The position numbers were made by a program, and so were the translations under genes. Of a DNA stretch of 64,000 nucleotides, positions 9,502 through 18,037 are shown one piece after another. The notes beneath the pieces are model-generated. The model saw nothing but the letters and a program-made list of their open reading frames with translations, had not been told where the DNA came from and did not search any database. The stretch comes from an alpha proteobacterium AAP38 (lineage in GTDB: Bacteria; Pseudomonadota; Alphaproteobacteria; Azospirillales; Azospirillaceae), in NCBI GenBank assembly GCA_001296005.1, contig LJHR01000011.1, forward strand, positions 1-64,000, in the 5' to 3' direction. Within the stretch, counting starts at the first letter, position 1. Each line of letters opens with the position of its first letter.

Positions 9502-9679
9502 GCTTATCCTTCTTGGGCGTTCTCGAAGGCCGCGCCGAATGGCGGGTCTTTCATGATCAACATGCTTAATCTATAACCCAGCGCAGGGGGGGCATGCCAA
9601 GGAGAAGCGTGTCTCTTCCTGTTTCTGCCGTTCGAAAGCCTGGTGGTACCGCCGCCTGACCATCCCAGAGGATGTTGCC

Positions 9680-10387
9680 TTGGCCATCGCCCTTCGTCAT
9701 TGCATCGCGCTGACCGGTCTTCTGGCATTGGCGGCCTGCGGCAGTCCGCCACCGGTTGTGCAAACCCCGGCGGCACCCGTGCGGCCTGCGGACCCGGAAC
9801 TGGTCTTCTGGGAGAGCGTGCGGGATTCCAAGGATCCTGCCGAATATTATGCCTATCTCCACGCCTATCCGGCGGGCCGCTTCTCCGCCCTGGCGCGACT
9901 CCGGATCGAGGCGCTGACCCCGAAGGTGCAGAAGGAAGCCGCATCACCGCCCAAGGCCAAGCAGCCGGCCATATCTAACCGGTTGCCGGCCCCGCCGCCC
10001 AGCCATCAGCAGGGCGAAACCACCATCGCCGAAGCCCCGGCGCCGCCCGTCAACTGGGCCAAGATCGATGATCTGTCGGGCCGGGCCGGGCCGTTGCTGC
10101 GCAGCCAGATCATGGATTGCTGGGAACCGCCGCCGCTGCCGCGCGGGGCCGGCAGTTTCCGTGCTGAAATCGGCATCTATTTCGACCCCGCGAACGGCAA
10201 GGTGCGGGGGGCGGCCTTCCTTGGGGGCAATCGGGAGATGACCGACGACGTGTTCTCCCGTTTCGTCAACAGCGCCGTCGCCGCCCCCATGGCACCGGCC
10301 TGCCGGTCGCTTGACCTGCGCCAGGCCGGGGGCGGTGCCGACGCTGCCGGCCTGGTCCTGCTGTTTGCATTGGACAGTCCGCCGTAA
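9680..10387 (+). CDS. Lipoprotein with TolA/TonB-like C-terminal domain
   Basis: TTG 9680 is the likely start, preceded by AGAGGA at good spacing. The protein has a lipoprotein signal peptide with lipobox LALAAC (Cys at about residue 21). Next comes the short motif pair DPAEYYAYLHAYPAGRF, common in alphaproteobacterial envelope and caspase-like proteins, then a Pro/Ala-rich linker. The C-terminal region (about 130-235) contains IMDCWEPPP and FRAEIGIYFDPANGKV, resembling the TolA or TonB C-terminal fold used for partner binding in the envelope. Function is unknown beyond a likely periplasmic, membrane-anchored role. It is divergent from the UDP-xylose operon and its stop is 5 nt from the end of the convergent gene at 10393. 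Confidence 0.7.
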   Translation: MAIALRHCIALTGLLALAACGSPPPVVQTPAAPVRPADPELVFWESVRDSKDPAEYYAYLHAYPAGRFSALARLRIEALTPKVQKEAASPPKAKQPAISNRLPAPPPSHQQGETTIAEAPAPPVNWAKIDDLSGRAGPLLRSQIMDCWEPPPLPRGAGSFRAEIGIYFDPANGKVRGAAFLGGNREMTDDVFSRFVNSAVAAPMAPACRSLDLRQAGGGADAAGLVLLFALDSPP

Positions 10388-10392
10388 GGTCG

Positions 10393-11286
10393 TCAAGCCA
10401 TTGAAACTTCCTCCCCCGTTTCCTGTCGGGCACTGTTGATACGGGCTAAATCCTTAAGCCGTGCCTGTTTCCACTCCGGGTCAAGATAGCGTTTCTCCCG
10501 CCGCGCCTCACGACATGCATCTATGGCAAGTTCCCTTGGGTCTGCGCCTGCCGGTGGGCGCAAGTCCATAGGCACCCGCTCCAAAAGCGTTGCTTGAGCC
10601 TTTACATCCATCGCCGGCGCTGTCTCCAGCCAACTTTCCGCATCCCGGAAATGATTATGAAGTGCGAGAGCAGTCATGTATGGGCAGGCGGATAGAAGCT
10701 TAGGTTCTGATACTTTGTTGAGTACAATCATTGGCAGCAGGGGGGCCAGGCTGGGGGCCGCCAGATTGGCGTAGATTTCTGCCTTCCAATAAAGCTTCGC
10801 GATATCGCAGAAATGAGAAATATTCCGAATGGCTTCCAGCCCACTTTCGGTCATGGGTATTATCTCAACTTTTGGCTTTGTGATGTTCACTGTGTCATTT
10901 GCAACGTCGACATACAGACTTCCAATCTGAGTGGCGTTCTGGAAATAGCGCTCCCGCAATGCGCCCCAAACGGGTCTGATCAAGCCGCCTTGACGGCGGA
11001 ACGCATGCAAGGCCCGTTCAGCGCGGGTGGTGGGTGCTGCTATCCGTTTCAGGAGGTGCTGACGGACGGCTGTGGTAATTTCCTCACATCGCCCTACAGG
11101 ATATGGGATATTTTTGTTAAACGGATACTGTCTTGCCAAGCCAGGGTCCAATTCCCGGCGTAAACCCATTAACATATCTTGCATATCGGTTAATACGGGA
11201 ACAATAAATCTCTTGGTAAGTGCATTCTGTTTTCTGTCAGTGGGAACCGGCTGGTGGTTCAAGTAGCCTGATATGATGCTGTTCAT
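10393..11286 (-). CDS. Protein of unknown family, divergent from siderophore receptor
   Basis: A 297-residue soluble protein without signal peptide or membrane helix. I do not recognise the family. Visible landmarks are YPVGRCEEIT (about 62-71), the stretch VWGALRERYFQNATQIG and LYVDVANDTVNITKPKVE, which have the density of conserved charged and aromatic residues expected of a real domain, and a basic C-terminal helix. The base composition is visibly less GC-rich than its neighbours (runs such as 10680-10740 and 10800-10930), which may indicate acquisition by transfer. It is read divergently from the TonB receptor and shares with it the 11287-11550 region containing a Fur-box-like palindrome, so iron regulation is possible. 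Start ATG 11286 has only a weak AAGAAA upstream. Confidence 0.7.
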   Translation of the reverse strand: MNSIISGYLNHQPVPTDRKQNALTKRFIVPVLTDMQDMLMGLRRELDPGLARQYPFNKNIPYPVGRCEEITTAVRQHLLKRIAAPTTRAERALHAFRRQGGLIRPVWGALRERYFQNATQIGSLYVDVANDTVNITKPKVEIIPMTESGLEAIRNISHFCDIAKLYWKAEIYANLAAPSLAPLLPMIVLNKVSEPKLLSACPYMTALALHNHFRDAESWLETAPAMDVKAQATLLERVPMDLRPPAGADPRELAIDACREARREKRYLDPEWKQARLKDLARINSARQETGEEVSMA

Positions 11287-11324
11287 GACGTTTCTTGTGG
11301 TTCTGCATTGTATGGTTTCTACAT

Positions 11325-11330
11325 ATTATA
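11325..11330 (-). promoter_or_regulatory. Possible -10 element for the unknown gene
   Basis: On the minus strand the hexamer reads TATAAT, 39 nt upstream of ATG 11286, in an AT-rich patch. The sequence 17 nt further upstream (GGATAC) is a poor -35 match, so the call is tentative. Confidence 0.35.
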
Positions 11331-11419
11331 CATCTGTGTTTCGAAGCGTATCCACCTTTGCCATGTTCCATCCGCATAGGCCGTGCGTTGATGCCGCATG
11401 GATATGCCTACCTCATAGT

Positions 11420-11442
11420 TTGCGAATGCGAACGCTTCGCAA
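11420..11442. promoter_or_regulatory. Fur-box-like palindrome upstream of TonB receptor
   Basis: The arms TTGCGAA and TTCGCAA flank TGCGAACGC, so GCGAAT-GCGAAC-GCTTCGC reproduces the hexamer-repeat layout of Fur boxes. It lies about 110 nt before the receptor start and between two divergent genes. This fits iron-repressed expression of the receptor, and perhaps of the unknown gene on the other side. Binding by Fur is inferred. Confidence 0.55.
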
Positions 11443-11550
11443 TATAGTCCCTGCCGGACGGGATCGGTGATGTCGGGCAAACTGCTGACATCATAAGCGA
11501 ATAAGAAGCATTTGCGTCCTTGTAGGGCGCACCAGAAAGGTTTGAAAGAG

Positions 11551-13917
11551 ATGGACGAGAAGATGAATTCCCAGGTGGCGCGCGGCCGTATGGCCCTGAT
11601 GGCGGCCCTGTCCGTTGGTGTGGCGGCCTCTGCCGCCCCGGCGCTGGCCCAGCAGGCGACGGCGCCCGCTGCCAAGGAAGGCGAGAAGACGACCGTCGTG
11701 CTGCCGACCCTGGGGGTGGAAGGCCAGGCGGCGGCACCCGCCAACAAGCCGGAAGTGGTCGCGTCCCCGAAATATACCGCCCCGCTGCGTGAGACGCCGC
11801 AGACCATCACCGTTATCCCCAGCACGGTGATCAAGGAACAGAACCTGTTAAGCCTGCGCGATGTGCTGACCAACGTTCCGGGTATCACCTTCGGTGCGGG
11901 TGAGGGCGGTGCTGGCGGTGCCGACAGCATCACGCTTCGTGGCTACAGCGCCAACAGTGACATCACCGTCGATGGCGTACGCGACAGCGGCGCCTATGTC
12001 CGTTCCGACAGTTTCAACCTGGAACAAGTCGAAGTCACGAACGGGGCCAATTCCGTCTATTCTGGCTCCGGCGCTGTGGGCGGCTCCATCAATCTGGTCT
12101 CCAAGACGGCCAAGGATGACAGCTTCACCCAGGCCAGCGCTGGTATCGGCACCGACAATTATTACCGCGCCACCGTTGATGCGAATCAGATGCTGGACGA
12201 CAACACGGCACTGCGCATCAATGGCATGTGGCACCGCAACGACGTGCCGGGCCGCGATGTGGAAGAGTTCAAGCGCTGGGGCTTTGCACCGTCACTGACG
12301 CTGGGGCTGCGCAGCGATACCCAGGTGTCTTTCAGCTATTTCCACCAGGAAGATAACAATATCCCGCAATATGGCGTGCCCTACGCCCTGAACGCTTTTT
12401 CCAATGGCATTCTGCCGGGTGCGGACGGCGAGGCCTATTACGGCTATCGCAACATCGACACCCAGGAAAGCACGGTCAATACCGCCACGGTGAAGATCGA
12501 TCACCGTTTCAACGACAGTCTGTCGGTCAGCAACCTGTCCCGCTGGCAGAAGGTAGATGCATTCGTCACCACCTCTTACCTGCAGGGCACCTGGTGTCTG
12601 TCCAGCGGCATCAACGCCTATACGGGTGCGGCCTGTACCACGCCCGGCCTGTTCACGCCGAACACTAACCGCGGCATCACCCGCGATGCCAGCACCACCA
12701 TGCTGTATAACCAGACCGACCTGAAGGCGACGGTCGTGACGGGCGGCATCACCCACGATCTGGTGCTGGGCGCCTCGATCTCATCGGAGAGCTTTGACCA
12801 GAAGTCGGGCAACCGCCTGCGCAATGCCAATGGCACCGTGCCCACGGCCAGCTTCACGCCCATCACCATAGCCAACCCGGAGAATGTCTGGAGCGGCCCG
12901 GTGAATTTCACCGTCACTGCCGACGCCGACAATGAGGTGGAGAATCAGGCCGTCTATCTGTTCGACCGTGTGCAGTTGGGCGAGCAGTTCGAGCTGAATG
13001 GCGGCGTCCGCTGGGAGCATAACAAGGGCAGCGCCCAGACCACCAGCTTCGCCTATGCCGCCACGGGCGTGACGACCACAGCAGCCCCCGCCGCCCGTAA
13101 CGAGGACAATCTGTTCTCCTGGCGTGTTGGGGCCGTGTACAAGCCGGCGTCCAACGGCAGCGTCTATGTCGCCATGGGTAACTCCAAGACCCCGTCGCAA
13201 AGCACGGTGACCGGCGCCTGTACCGCCACGGGCACCAGCACCACCTGCAATGTCGATCCAGAAACGGCCAAGAATTACGAGATCGGCACGAAGTGGGATG
13301 TGCTGGATGGGCGCCTGGGTCTGACCGCTGCTTTGTTCCGCAACGAACGCACCAATTACCGCGTGGCCTCCAACGATCCGGGCATCCCGGACCAGCAGTT
13401 GGACGGCAAGTCGCGTGTCAACGGCGTGGCGCTGGGTGTCGCAGGCACGGTGATGGAGGGCTGGAACGTCTTTGCCAATTACAGCTATCTCGACACCAAG
13501 GTTTTGCAGGGCGTTTCCGATTTCTGTCTGGCCAATCCGACCGTTGCGGCTTGTGCGACCGCTCTGGTCGGGACTAATGGCCGCGCCGGCGCACCGCTGA
13601 CGGCCACGCCCAAGAATGCCTTCAGCCTTTGGACCACCTATGATCTGCCGGTCGGCGTACAACTGGGTTATGGCGCGACCTTCACTGGCAAGATGTATCC
13701 CAACAATGCCAACGCCATCATGCGCACGGCGCCGGGCTATTGGGTTCACCGCGCCTCGGCCAGCTACTTCGTCAATGATCAGGTCGAACTGCGCCTGAAC
13801 GTCAACAACCTGTTCGACAAGACCTATTACACCCGTATCCGCAATGTTGCGGCCAGCGGCTGGGCTACGCCGGGCGAGGCGCGCAACGCCATGCTGACGG
13901 TGAATTACAGCTTCTGA
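11551..13917 (+). CDS. TonB-dependent siderophore receptor (Fiu/catecholate type)
   Basis: An outer-membrane ferric-siderophore receptor of 788 residues from ATG 11551; a TTG at 11512 would add 13 residues ahead of the signal peptide. The signal peptide is long and ends near APALAQQ. A TonB-box-like segment (VVLPTLGVEG) is followed by the plug domain with PQTITVIP, LRDVLTNVPGITF, ITLRGYSANSDITVDGVRD and VEVTNGANSVYSGSGAVGG. The barrel ends with the typical terminal Phe (TVNYSF). A ferrichrome or hydroxamate substrate cannot be excluded, but pairing with a PKHD hydroxylase at 14068 is typical of Fiu/PiuA-like catecholate receptors. A Fur-like box is at 11420-11442 and a terminator follows the gene. 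Confidence 0.93.
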   Translation: MDEKMNSQVARGRMALMAALSVGVAASAAPALAQQATAPAAKEGEKTTVVLPTLGVEGQAAAPANKPEVVASPKYTAPLRETPQTITVIPSTVIKEQNLLSLRDVLTNVPGITFGAGEGGAGGADSITLRGYSANSDITVDGVRDSGAYVRSDSFNLEQVEVTNGANSVYSGSGAVGGSINLVSKTAKDDSFTQASAGIGTDNYYRATVDANQMLDDNTALRINGMWHRNDVPGRDVEEFKRWGFAPSLTLGLRSDTQVSFSYFHQEDNNIPQYGVPYALNAFSNGILPGADGEAYYGYRNIDTQESTVNTATVKIDHRFNDSLSVSNLSRWQKVDAFVTTSYLQGTWCLSSGINAYTGAACTTPGLFTPNTNRGITRDASTTMLYNQTDLKATVVTGGITHDLVLGASISSESFDQKSGNRLRNANGTVPTASFTPITIANPENVWSGPVNFTVTADADNEVENQAVYLFDRVQLGEQFELNGGVRWEHNKGSAQTTSFAYAATGVTTTAAPAARNEDNLFSWRVGAVYKPASNGSVYVAMGNSKTPSQSTVTGACTATGTSTTCNVDPETAKNYEIGTKWDVLDGRLGLTAALFRNERTNYRVASNDPGIPDQQLDGKSRVNGVALGVAGTVMEGWNVFANYSYLDTKVLQGVSDFCLANPTVAACATALVGTNGRAGAPLTATPKNAFSLWTTYDLPVGVQLGYGATFTGKMYPNNANAIMRTAPGYWVHRASASYFVNDQVELRLNVNNLFDKTYYTRIRNVAASGWATPGEARNAMLTVNYSF

Positions 13918-13946
13918 TCCACCCGTCCCGTGGGATTGGAGGCTGT

Positions 13947-13980
13947 GGCGGCGGTCACGTGAAGTGGCCGCCGCCTTTTT
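13947..13980 (+). terminator. Rho-independent terminator after siderophore receptor
   Basis: A 12-bp GC-rich stem, GGCGGCGGTCAC pairing with GTGGCCGCCGCC through one G-U pair, with a 5-nt loop, is followed directly by five T. It lies 30 nt after the receptor stop. Confidence 0.85.
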
Positions 13981-13994
13981 CATGGTTGCTTTGA

Positions 13995-14020
13995 TGCAAA
14001 TCAGAGTGGATCGCATTTGC
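13995..14020. promoter_or_regulatory. Fur-box-like inverted repeat before the PKHD hydroxylase
   Basis: TGCAAAT (13995-14001) and GCATTTGC (14013-14020) form an inverted GCAAAT/ATTTGC pair, about 48 nt before ATG 14068. The composition resembles iron-responsive operators, but the inner part fits poorly, so regulation by Fur is tentative. Confidence 0.4.
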
Positions 14021-14067
14021 GGATGCTATAGGCTGCGTCTCACGGTATTCAGGCAGGACCCTTTATC

Positions 14068-14748
14068 ATGATGATCAGCATTCCCGACGTTTTGACCCCG
14101 GAGCAGGTGCGGCAGTGCCGCGCGGCCCTGGATGCCGCTGACTGGGTCGATGGCAAGATCACGGCGGGGTTCCAGTCTGGCAAGGTCAAGGAGAACAGCC
14201 AGCTACCGGAAGGCCACCCGGTGGCGCAGCAGCTGGGGCAGGTGATCCTGGATGCCTTGTCAAAGAGCCTGCTGTTCATGTCGGCGGCCCTGCCGGCGCG
14301 AGTGTTCCCGCCCTTGTTCAATCGCTATGCCGGGGGACAGCATTTCGGCCCCCATGTCGATAATGCCATCCGACAGGTCCCGTTCGGCGGTCCGCGCATC
14401 CGCACCGACCTGTCGTGCACCCTATTTTTCAGCGACCCGGATGAATATGAGGGCGGGGAACTGGTGGTAGAGGACCTGTATGGTCATCACGCCGTCAAAC
14501 TGCCGGCGGGGCATATGGTGCTGTATCCCAGTTCCAGTCTGCACCATGTGCGGCCTGTGACGGCGGGGGCGCGTGTCGCCTCCTTCTTCTGGCTGCAAAG
14601 CATGGTGCGCGATGATGGCGAGCGCCGGACCCTGTTCGACATGGACATGGCCATCCTGGCGCTGAACAAGGATATGCCCGACCATCCGGGCATCCTGTCG
14701 CTGACCAACACCTATCACAATCTGCTGCGCCGCTGGGCGGAGGTGTGA
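14068..14748 (+). CDS. PKHD-type Fe(II)/2-oxoglutarate hydroxylase (PiuC/YbiX family)
   Basis: A 226-residue cytoplasmic oxygenase. The iron ligands are visible as HFGPHVDNA (HxD, about residue 95) and the distal His in [10 protein letters not shown] (about 158), with Arg 11 residues later (ARVASFFW) for 2-oxoglutarate. The length equals that of the PiuC/YbiX family, whose genes commonly sit beside Fiu/PiuA receptors. The exact substrate of these enzymes is not settled. Placement directly after the siderophore receptor supports a role in iron-siderophore handling. The intervening terminator and Fur-like motif suggest its own promoter. Confidence 0.92.
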   Translation: MMISIPDVLTPEQVRQCRAALDAADWVDGKITAGFQSGKVKENSQLPEGHPVAQQLGQVILDALSKSLLFMSAALPARVFPPLFNRYAGGQHFGPHVDNAIRQVPFGGPRIRTDLSCTLFFSDPDEYEGGELVVEDLYGHHAVKLPAGHMVLYPSSSLHHVRPVTAGARVASFFWLQSMVRDDGERRTLFDMDMAILALNKDMPDHPGILSLTNTYHNLLRRWAEV

Positions 14749-15612
14749 TCAAACCACCTCCGCCAACCAGGCCGAGAACGCCCTCAGTGCGGGGCCGGGC
14801 AGGCGGGATTTGGGCCAAGTCAGCCAGTAGCGGCCCGTGGTGATGGTGGGGGTGAAGGGCTGGATCAGACGGCCCGCCGCGATCTCCTTCGCAAACATCA
14901 TCACCGGCGCGATGGCCACACCATGGCCCTGCATCGCCGCCTCCACCATGATCCAGGAACTGTCGAAAACGGGGCCGCGTAGCGGCGGGCAGGTGGCGTC
15001 GGCGGCGGCAAACCAGTTGGGCCATTCATCCGACCGGTATGACCGCAGCAGCCGTTCCCCCGCCAAATCGGCGGGACCTTGCAGGCGGGCCGCGATGGCG
15101 GGGATGCAGAGGGGCGACATCGGCGCCGTGAACAGGGCCTGAGCTTCCATCCCGTGCCAGGCGCCGTCACCGAAACGGATGGCAGCGTCCAGCCCCTCGG
15201 CTTGGATATCGACGCGGTTATTGTTGGTGGACAGGCGCAGATCAATGAAGGGATGGTCGGCCAGGAACCCATCGATGCGCGGAAGCAGCCAGCCCGCCGC
15301 AAAGGTGCCGACCACGCCCACCGAAAGCAATTCCGTGACGGGTCCACCATCAAACCGGTGCAGCAGGCGGGCAATCTGATCAAAACTGTCGCGTACGCCG
15401 GGCAGCAGGGCCATGCCCTCATCCGTCAGGACCAGACCGCGCGGCAGGCGGCGGAACAGGGTGGCGCCCAGCCGGGCTTCCAGCCCTTTCACCTGATGGC
15501 TGACAGCGGCCTGCGTCACGCACAGCTCAATGGCGGCCTTGGTGAAGGATAGGTGCCGGGCCGACGCCTCAAAGGCGCGCAACGCGTTCAGGGGCAGGTG
15601 CGGGCGGGTCAT
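14749..15612 (-). CDS. LysR-family regulator (GcvA/AmpR-like)
   Basis: A 287-residue LysR protein. The winged helix-turn-helix is at about 5-64 (PLNALRAFEASARHLSFTKA, then TQAAVSHQVKGLE), followed by the periplasmic-binding-protein-like effector domain (about 92-287). The LNALRAFEA start and FTKAA segment are typical of the GcvA/AmpR branch. It is divergent from the class A beta-lactamase with 96 nt between starts, the classical ampR-bla arrangement, so it probably controls that gene and itself. In AmpR systems the effectors are muropeptides; whether that holds here is inference. Confidence 0.88.
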   Translation of the reverse strand: MTRPHLPLNALRAFEASARHLSFTKAAIELCVTQAAVSHQVKGLEARLGATLFRRLPRGLVLTDEGMALLPGVRDSFDQIARLLHRFDGGPVTELLSVGVVGTFAAGWLLPRIDGFLADHPFIDLRLSTNNNRVDIQAEGLDAAIRFGDGAWHGMEAQALFTAPMSPLCIPAIAARLQGPADLAGERLLRSYRSDEWPNWFAAADATCPPLRGPVFDSSWIMVEAAMQGHGVAIAPVMMFAKEIAAGRLIQPFTPTITTGRYWLTWPKSRLPGPALRAFSAWLAEVV

Positions 15613-15708
15613 GCATGGCCTAGTTTTTCTAATGCTTCATCCGATTTATCACAGTTTGTCGGAGTCTGACAGCACCGCTACCTTGTCCGCACAACAAGGG
15701 AGACAGAG
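15613..15708. promoter_or_regulatory. Divergent promoter region of LysR regulator and beta-lactamase
   Basis: The 96-bp gap contains an AT-rich imperfect dyad at 15619-15634 (CCTAG, five T, CTAATG) near the regulator start. It is a candidate LysR box. A GGGAGA ribosome site for the beta-lactamase lies about 5 nt before its ATG. No strong sigma-70 hexamers are obvious. Confidence 0.4.
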
Positions 15709-16605
15709 ATGCTGACGCGACGCCAACTTATTGGAAATACGGTATTCTTTGGCGCATTGGCTGCCGCCTCGCTAAAAGGGCTGGCGCCGATGCCAGCCGG
15801 TGCCGCCCCCATGGATGGCATGAGGGAAGCTATGGCTGCGCTGGAGCGGGCGCGGGGTGGGCGGCTGGGCGTGGCCCTGCTGGACACCAAGACGGGAGCC
15901 GCCATGAACTGGCGCGGTGATGAACGGTTTGCCATGTGCAGCACGTTCAAGTTCTTGCTGGCCGGCTACATTCTGTCGCGTGTCGATGCGGGGCAGGAGC
16001 GGCTGGACCGGATGGTGACGTTCGGCAAGCATGAACTGGTGACGTGGTCGCCCCTGACCGAACCGCATGTGGACAAGGGGATGAGCATCAACGACCTGTG
16101 CCAGGCCATCATGATCCAATCCGACAATACGGGTGCCAATGTCCTGATGCGCGAAAGCGGCGGGCCGACTGCGCTGACGGCCTTTCTGCGCGCGGCGGGG
16201 GATGGCGTGACGCGGGTGGATCGGATCGAGCCGGCGATGAATGTCGTGGGGCCGGACGATGTGCGGGACACGACCACACCGGTTTCCATGTTGGGTCTGA
16301 TGCGGTCGCTGCTGCTGGGTGAGGTGCTGACCCCGGCGTCGCGTCAGCGCCTGACCGACTGGATGATCGATAACCGTACTGGCAAGGAACGGCTGCGTGC
16401 CGGTCTGCCGGCGGGATGGCGCATCGGGGACAAGACCGGCACCTATGACGCCTTCAACAATGACATCGCCATCCTGTGGCCGCCCGCCGGTGGGCCGCTG
16501 CTGCTGACCAGCTATTACGCCAATCCCACGGCGGACAAGGCCGTCCGCAATATCGTCCATGCCGAGGTGGCGGCCATCGTGGCCAAGGCCTATGGCACGG
16601 TCTGA
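15709..16605 (+). CDS. bla: Class A beta-lactamase with Tat-type signal peptide
   Basis: A periplasmic serine beta-lactamase of 298 residues. The active-site motifs are all present: CSTFK (Ser70-x-x-Lys73, with Cys69), SDN (130-132), EPAMN (Glu166 to Asn170) and KTG (234-236). The N-terminus MLTRRQLIG followed by a hydrophobic stretch is a twin-arginine signal, which is seen in some chromosomal class A enzymes. Cys69 is present, but the residue after KTGT is Tyr, so the Cys69-Cys238 disulfide of class A carbapenemases is absent. The gene is divergent from an AmpR-like LysR gene and is probably a resident, inducible chromosomal enzyme, with no mobile-element signature around it. Confidence 0.93.
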   Translation: MLTRRQLIGNTVFFGALAAASLKGLAPMPAGAAPMDGMREAMAALERARGGRLGVALLDTKTGAAMNWRGDERFAMCSTFKFLLAGYILSRVDAGQERLDRMVTFGKHELVTWSPLTEPHVDKGMSINDLCQAIMIQSDNTGANVLMRESGGPTALTAFLRAAGDGVTRVDRIEPAMNVVGPDDVRDTTTPVSMLGLMRSLLLGEVLTPASRQRLTDWMIDNRTGKERLRAGLPAGWRIGDKTGTYDAFNNDIAILWPPAGGPLLLTSYYANPTADKAVRNIVHAEVAAIVAKAYGTV

Positions 16606-16622
16606 TCGACTGACAAGGCAGA

Positions 16623-16636
16623 GGAAATCGGTTACC
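16623..16636. promoter_or_regulatory. ACCGGT-type operator (variant) before sugar-binding protein
   Basis: The sequence GGAAATCGGTTACC has one change in the ACCGGT core and matches the flanks of the other sites in this window (TACC right arm). It lies 40-53 nt before TTG 16676. It is the weakest member of the set. Confidence 0.4.
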
Positions 16637-16675
16637 TAATGGGGACTAAGGATAAGCGGGTGGGGAGGGAGCGGG

Positions 16676-17953
16676 TTGGCCATCGGGCGGCGGCAATTCC
16701 TGGCGGCGGCCATGCTGGCGGTGCCGGCGGTGCGGGCGCAGGAAGGGGTGCATCTGCGCATGTCCTGGTGGGGCGGCAATGATGTCCACCGCGCCCAGCT
16801 GCGCGCCCTGGAGGCGTTCGAGGCCCGCTATCCCGGCATCAAGGTAACGGCGGAATATACGGGCTGGGTCGGTCACCTGGAACGGCTGACCACCCAGATC
16901 GCCGGCGGCACCGCCCCCGACGTGATGATGGTCAACTGGAACTGGCTGAAGCTGTTCTCTCGCGATGGGGAAGGGTTCCTGGACCTGGCCCAGGTGGCCG
17001 ATATCATCGACCTCAGCCAGTTTGACCAGGATGCCATCACCATGTCGTCGGTGCGCGGGCGGCTGAACGGCCTGCCGCCCAACATGACAGCGCGGCTGTT
17101 CTGGTTCAACAAGACCACCTTCACCAAGGCGGGCCTGCCCATCCCCGACAGTTGGGAGGCGCTGCTGGCCGCAGGGCCCTTGTTCCGTGACCGGCTGGGT
17201 CCTGACTATTACCCGCTGGACATGAATTTTCAGGATACGGTGGCCCTGCTCTATAGCTGGATAAGCCAGAAAACCCAGTTGCCCTTCATTGATGAGGAGG
17301 CAAGGCGCCTGACCGCAGACCGCGACCTGCTGGTAGCGGCGGCAAAACTCTATCAGCGTCTGGTGGATCAGCATGTGGTGCCCACGGCCCGCGAACGGGC
17401 CAGCTTCGGGCATGTGCAGTTACAGGAGACGCGGCCCTGGATCACGGGCCGCTATGCCGGCATCTATCAATGGACCAGTTCGGTCGGCAAATATGTAGAG
17501 ACGCTGGAGCCGGGCCAGAAGATGGTCCTGGCCCCCTATCCCATGCTGGAAGGGGCCGCCGATCCGGGCCTGCTTTATAAACCCGCCATGATGTATGCCA
17601 TCAACCGGCACACGCAGCACCCGCGCGAGGCGGCCCTGCTGCTGCAATTCCTGCTGAACGATCCGGAAGGCGTGCGCATCCTGGGGGCGCGGCGCGGGGT
17701 GCCGGCCAGTGCGGCGGCCCGCCGTACGCTGGAGGATGACGGACAATTGACGGGTCTGGCTCTGGAAGGGCAGCGGCAGATCGAAAGCCTGCCGCGCGGC
17801 ATCGTCCTGTCGGGCTATTATGAGCATGCCCGCGTGCGCGACGGCTTCAACGACATATTGGAGAAACTGGGCTATGGCATGCTGACTCCGGAAGAGGCCG
17901 GGCACGCCATGGAGCGGGAGATCAACGGCATCCTGAAACGGGTGATAAGGTAG
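16676..17953 (+). CDS. Extracellular sugar-binding protein, ABC family 1 (oligogalacturonide-type)
   Basis: A 425-residue solute-binding protein with an N-terminal GRRQFLAAAMLAVPAVRAQ signal (Tat-like twin Arg), starting at TTG 16676 behind a strong GGGGAGGGAG ribosome site. The mature start LRMSWWGGNDVHR, the GWVGHLERLTTQIAGGTAPD segment and RLFWFNKTTF resemble binding proteins for oligogalacturonides and related oligosaccharides. No ABC permease or ATPase gene is next to it, so it is an orphan that must work with membrane parts encoded elsewhere. It precedes the GH105 gene by 84 nt and has a variant ACCGGT operator, which supports a pectin-fragment substrate. The substrate is inferred. Confidence 0.8.
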   Translation: MAIGRRQFLAAAMLAVPAVRAQEGVHLRMSWWGGNDVHRAQLRALEAFEARYPGIKVTAEYTGWVGHLERLTTQIAGGTAPDVMMVNWNWLKLFSRDGEGFLDLAQVADIIDLSQFDQDAITMSSVRGRLNGLPPNMTARLFWFNKTTFTKAGLPIPDSWEALLAAGPLFRDRLGPDYYPLDMNFQDTVALLYSWISQKTQLPFIDEEARRLTADRDLLVAAAKLYQRLVDQHVVPTARERASFGHVQLQETRPWITGRYAGIYQWTSSVGKYVETLEPGQKMVLAPYPMLEGAADPGLLYKPAMMYAINRHTQHPREAALLLQFLLNDPEGVRILGARRGVPASAAARRTLEDDGQLTGLALEGQRQIESLPRGIVLSGYYEHARVRDGFNDILEKLGYGMLTPEEAGHAMEREINGILKRVIR

Positions 17954-17965
17954 CAACGGGAATGA

Positions 17966-17979
17966 TGACACCGGTTTCC
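17966..17979. promoter_or_regulatory. ACCGGT-type operator before GH105 gene
   Basis: The 14-mer TGACACCGGTTTCC lies 59-72 nt upstream of ATG 18038. The same 14-mer occurs on the opposite strand at 23603-23616, before the MFS transporter. The hyphenated palindrome with a CG centre is typical of LacI-family operators (inference). Confidence 0.55.
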
Positions 17980-18037
17980 GGTTCGATTAAGCTGAACGAT
18001 CATTCAACGCCCTCCCGCCTGCGGTGCCTGCCCCATC

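Noticed and set aside
9504-9947. 147-codon minus-strand frame before the lipoprotein
   Set aside because: It is antisense to the start of the lipoprotein gene and shows Arg/Pro-rich shadow composition.
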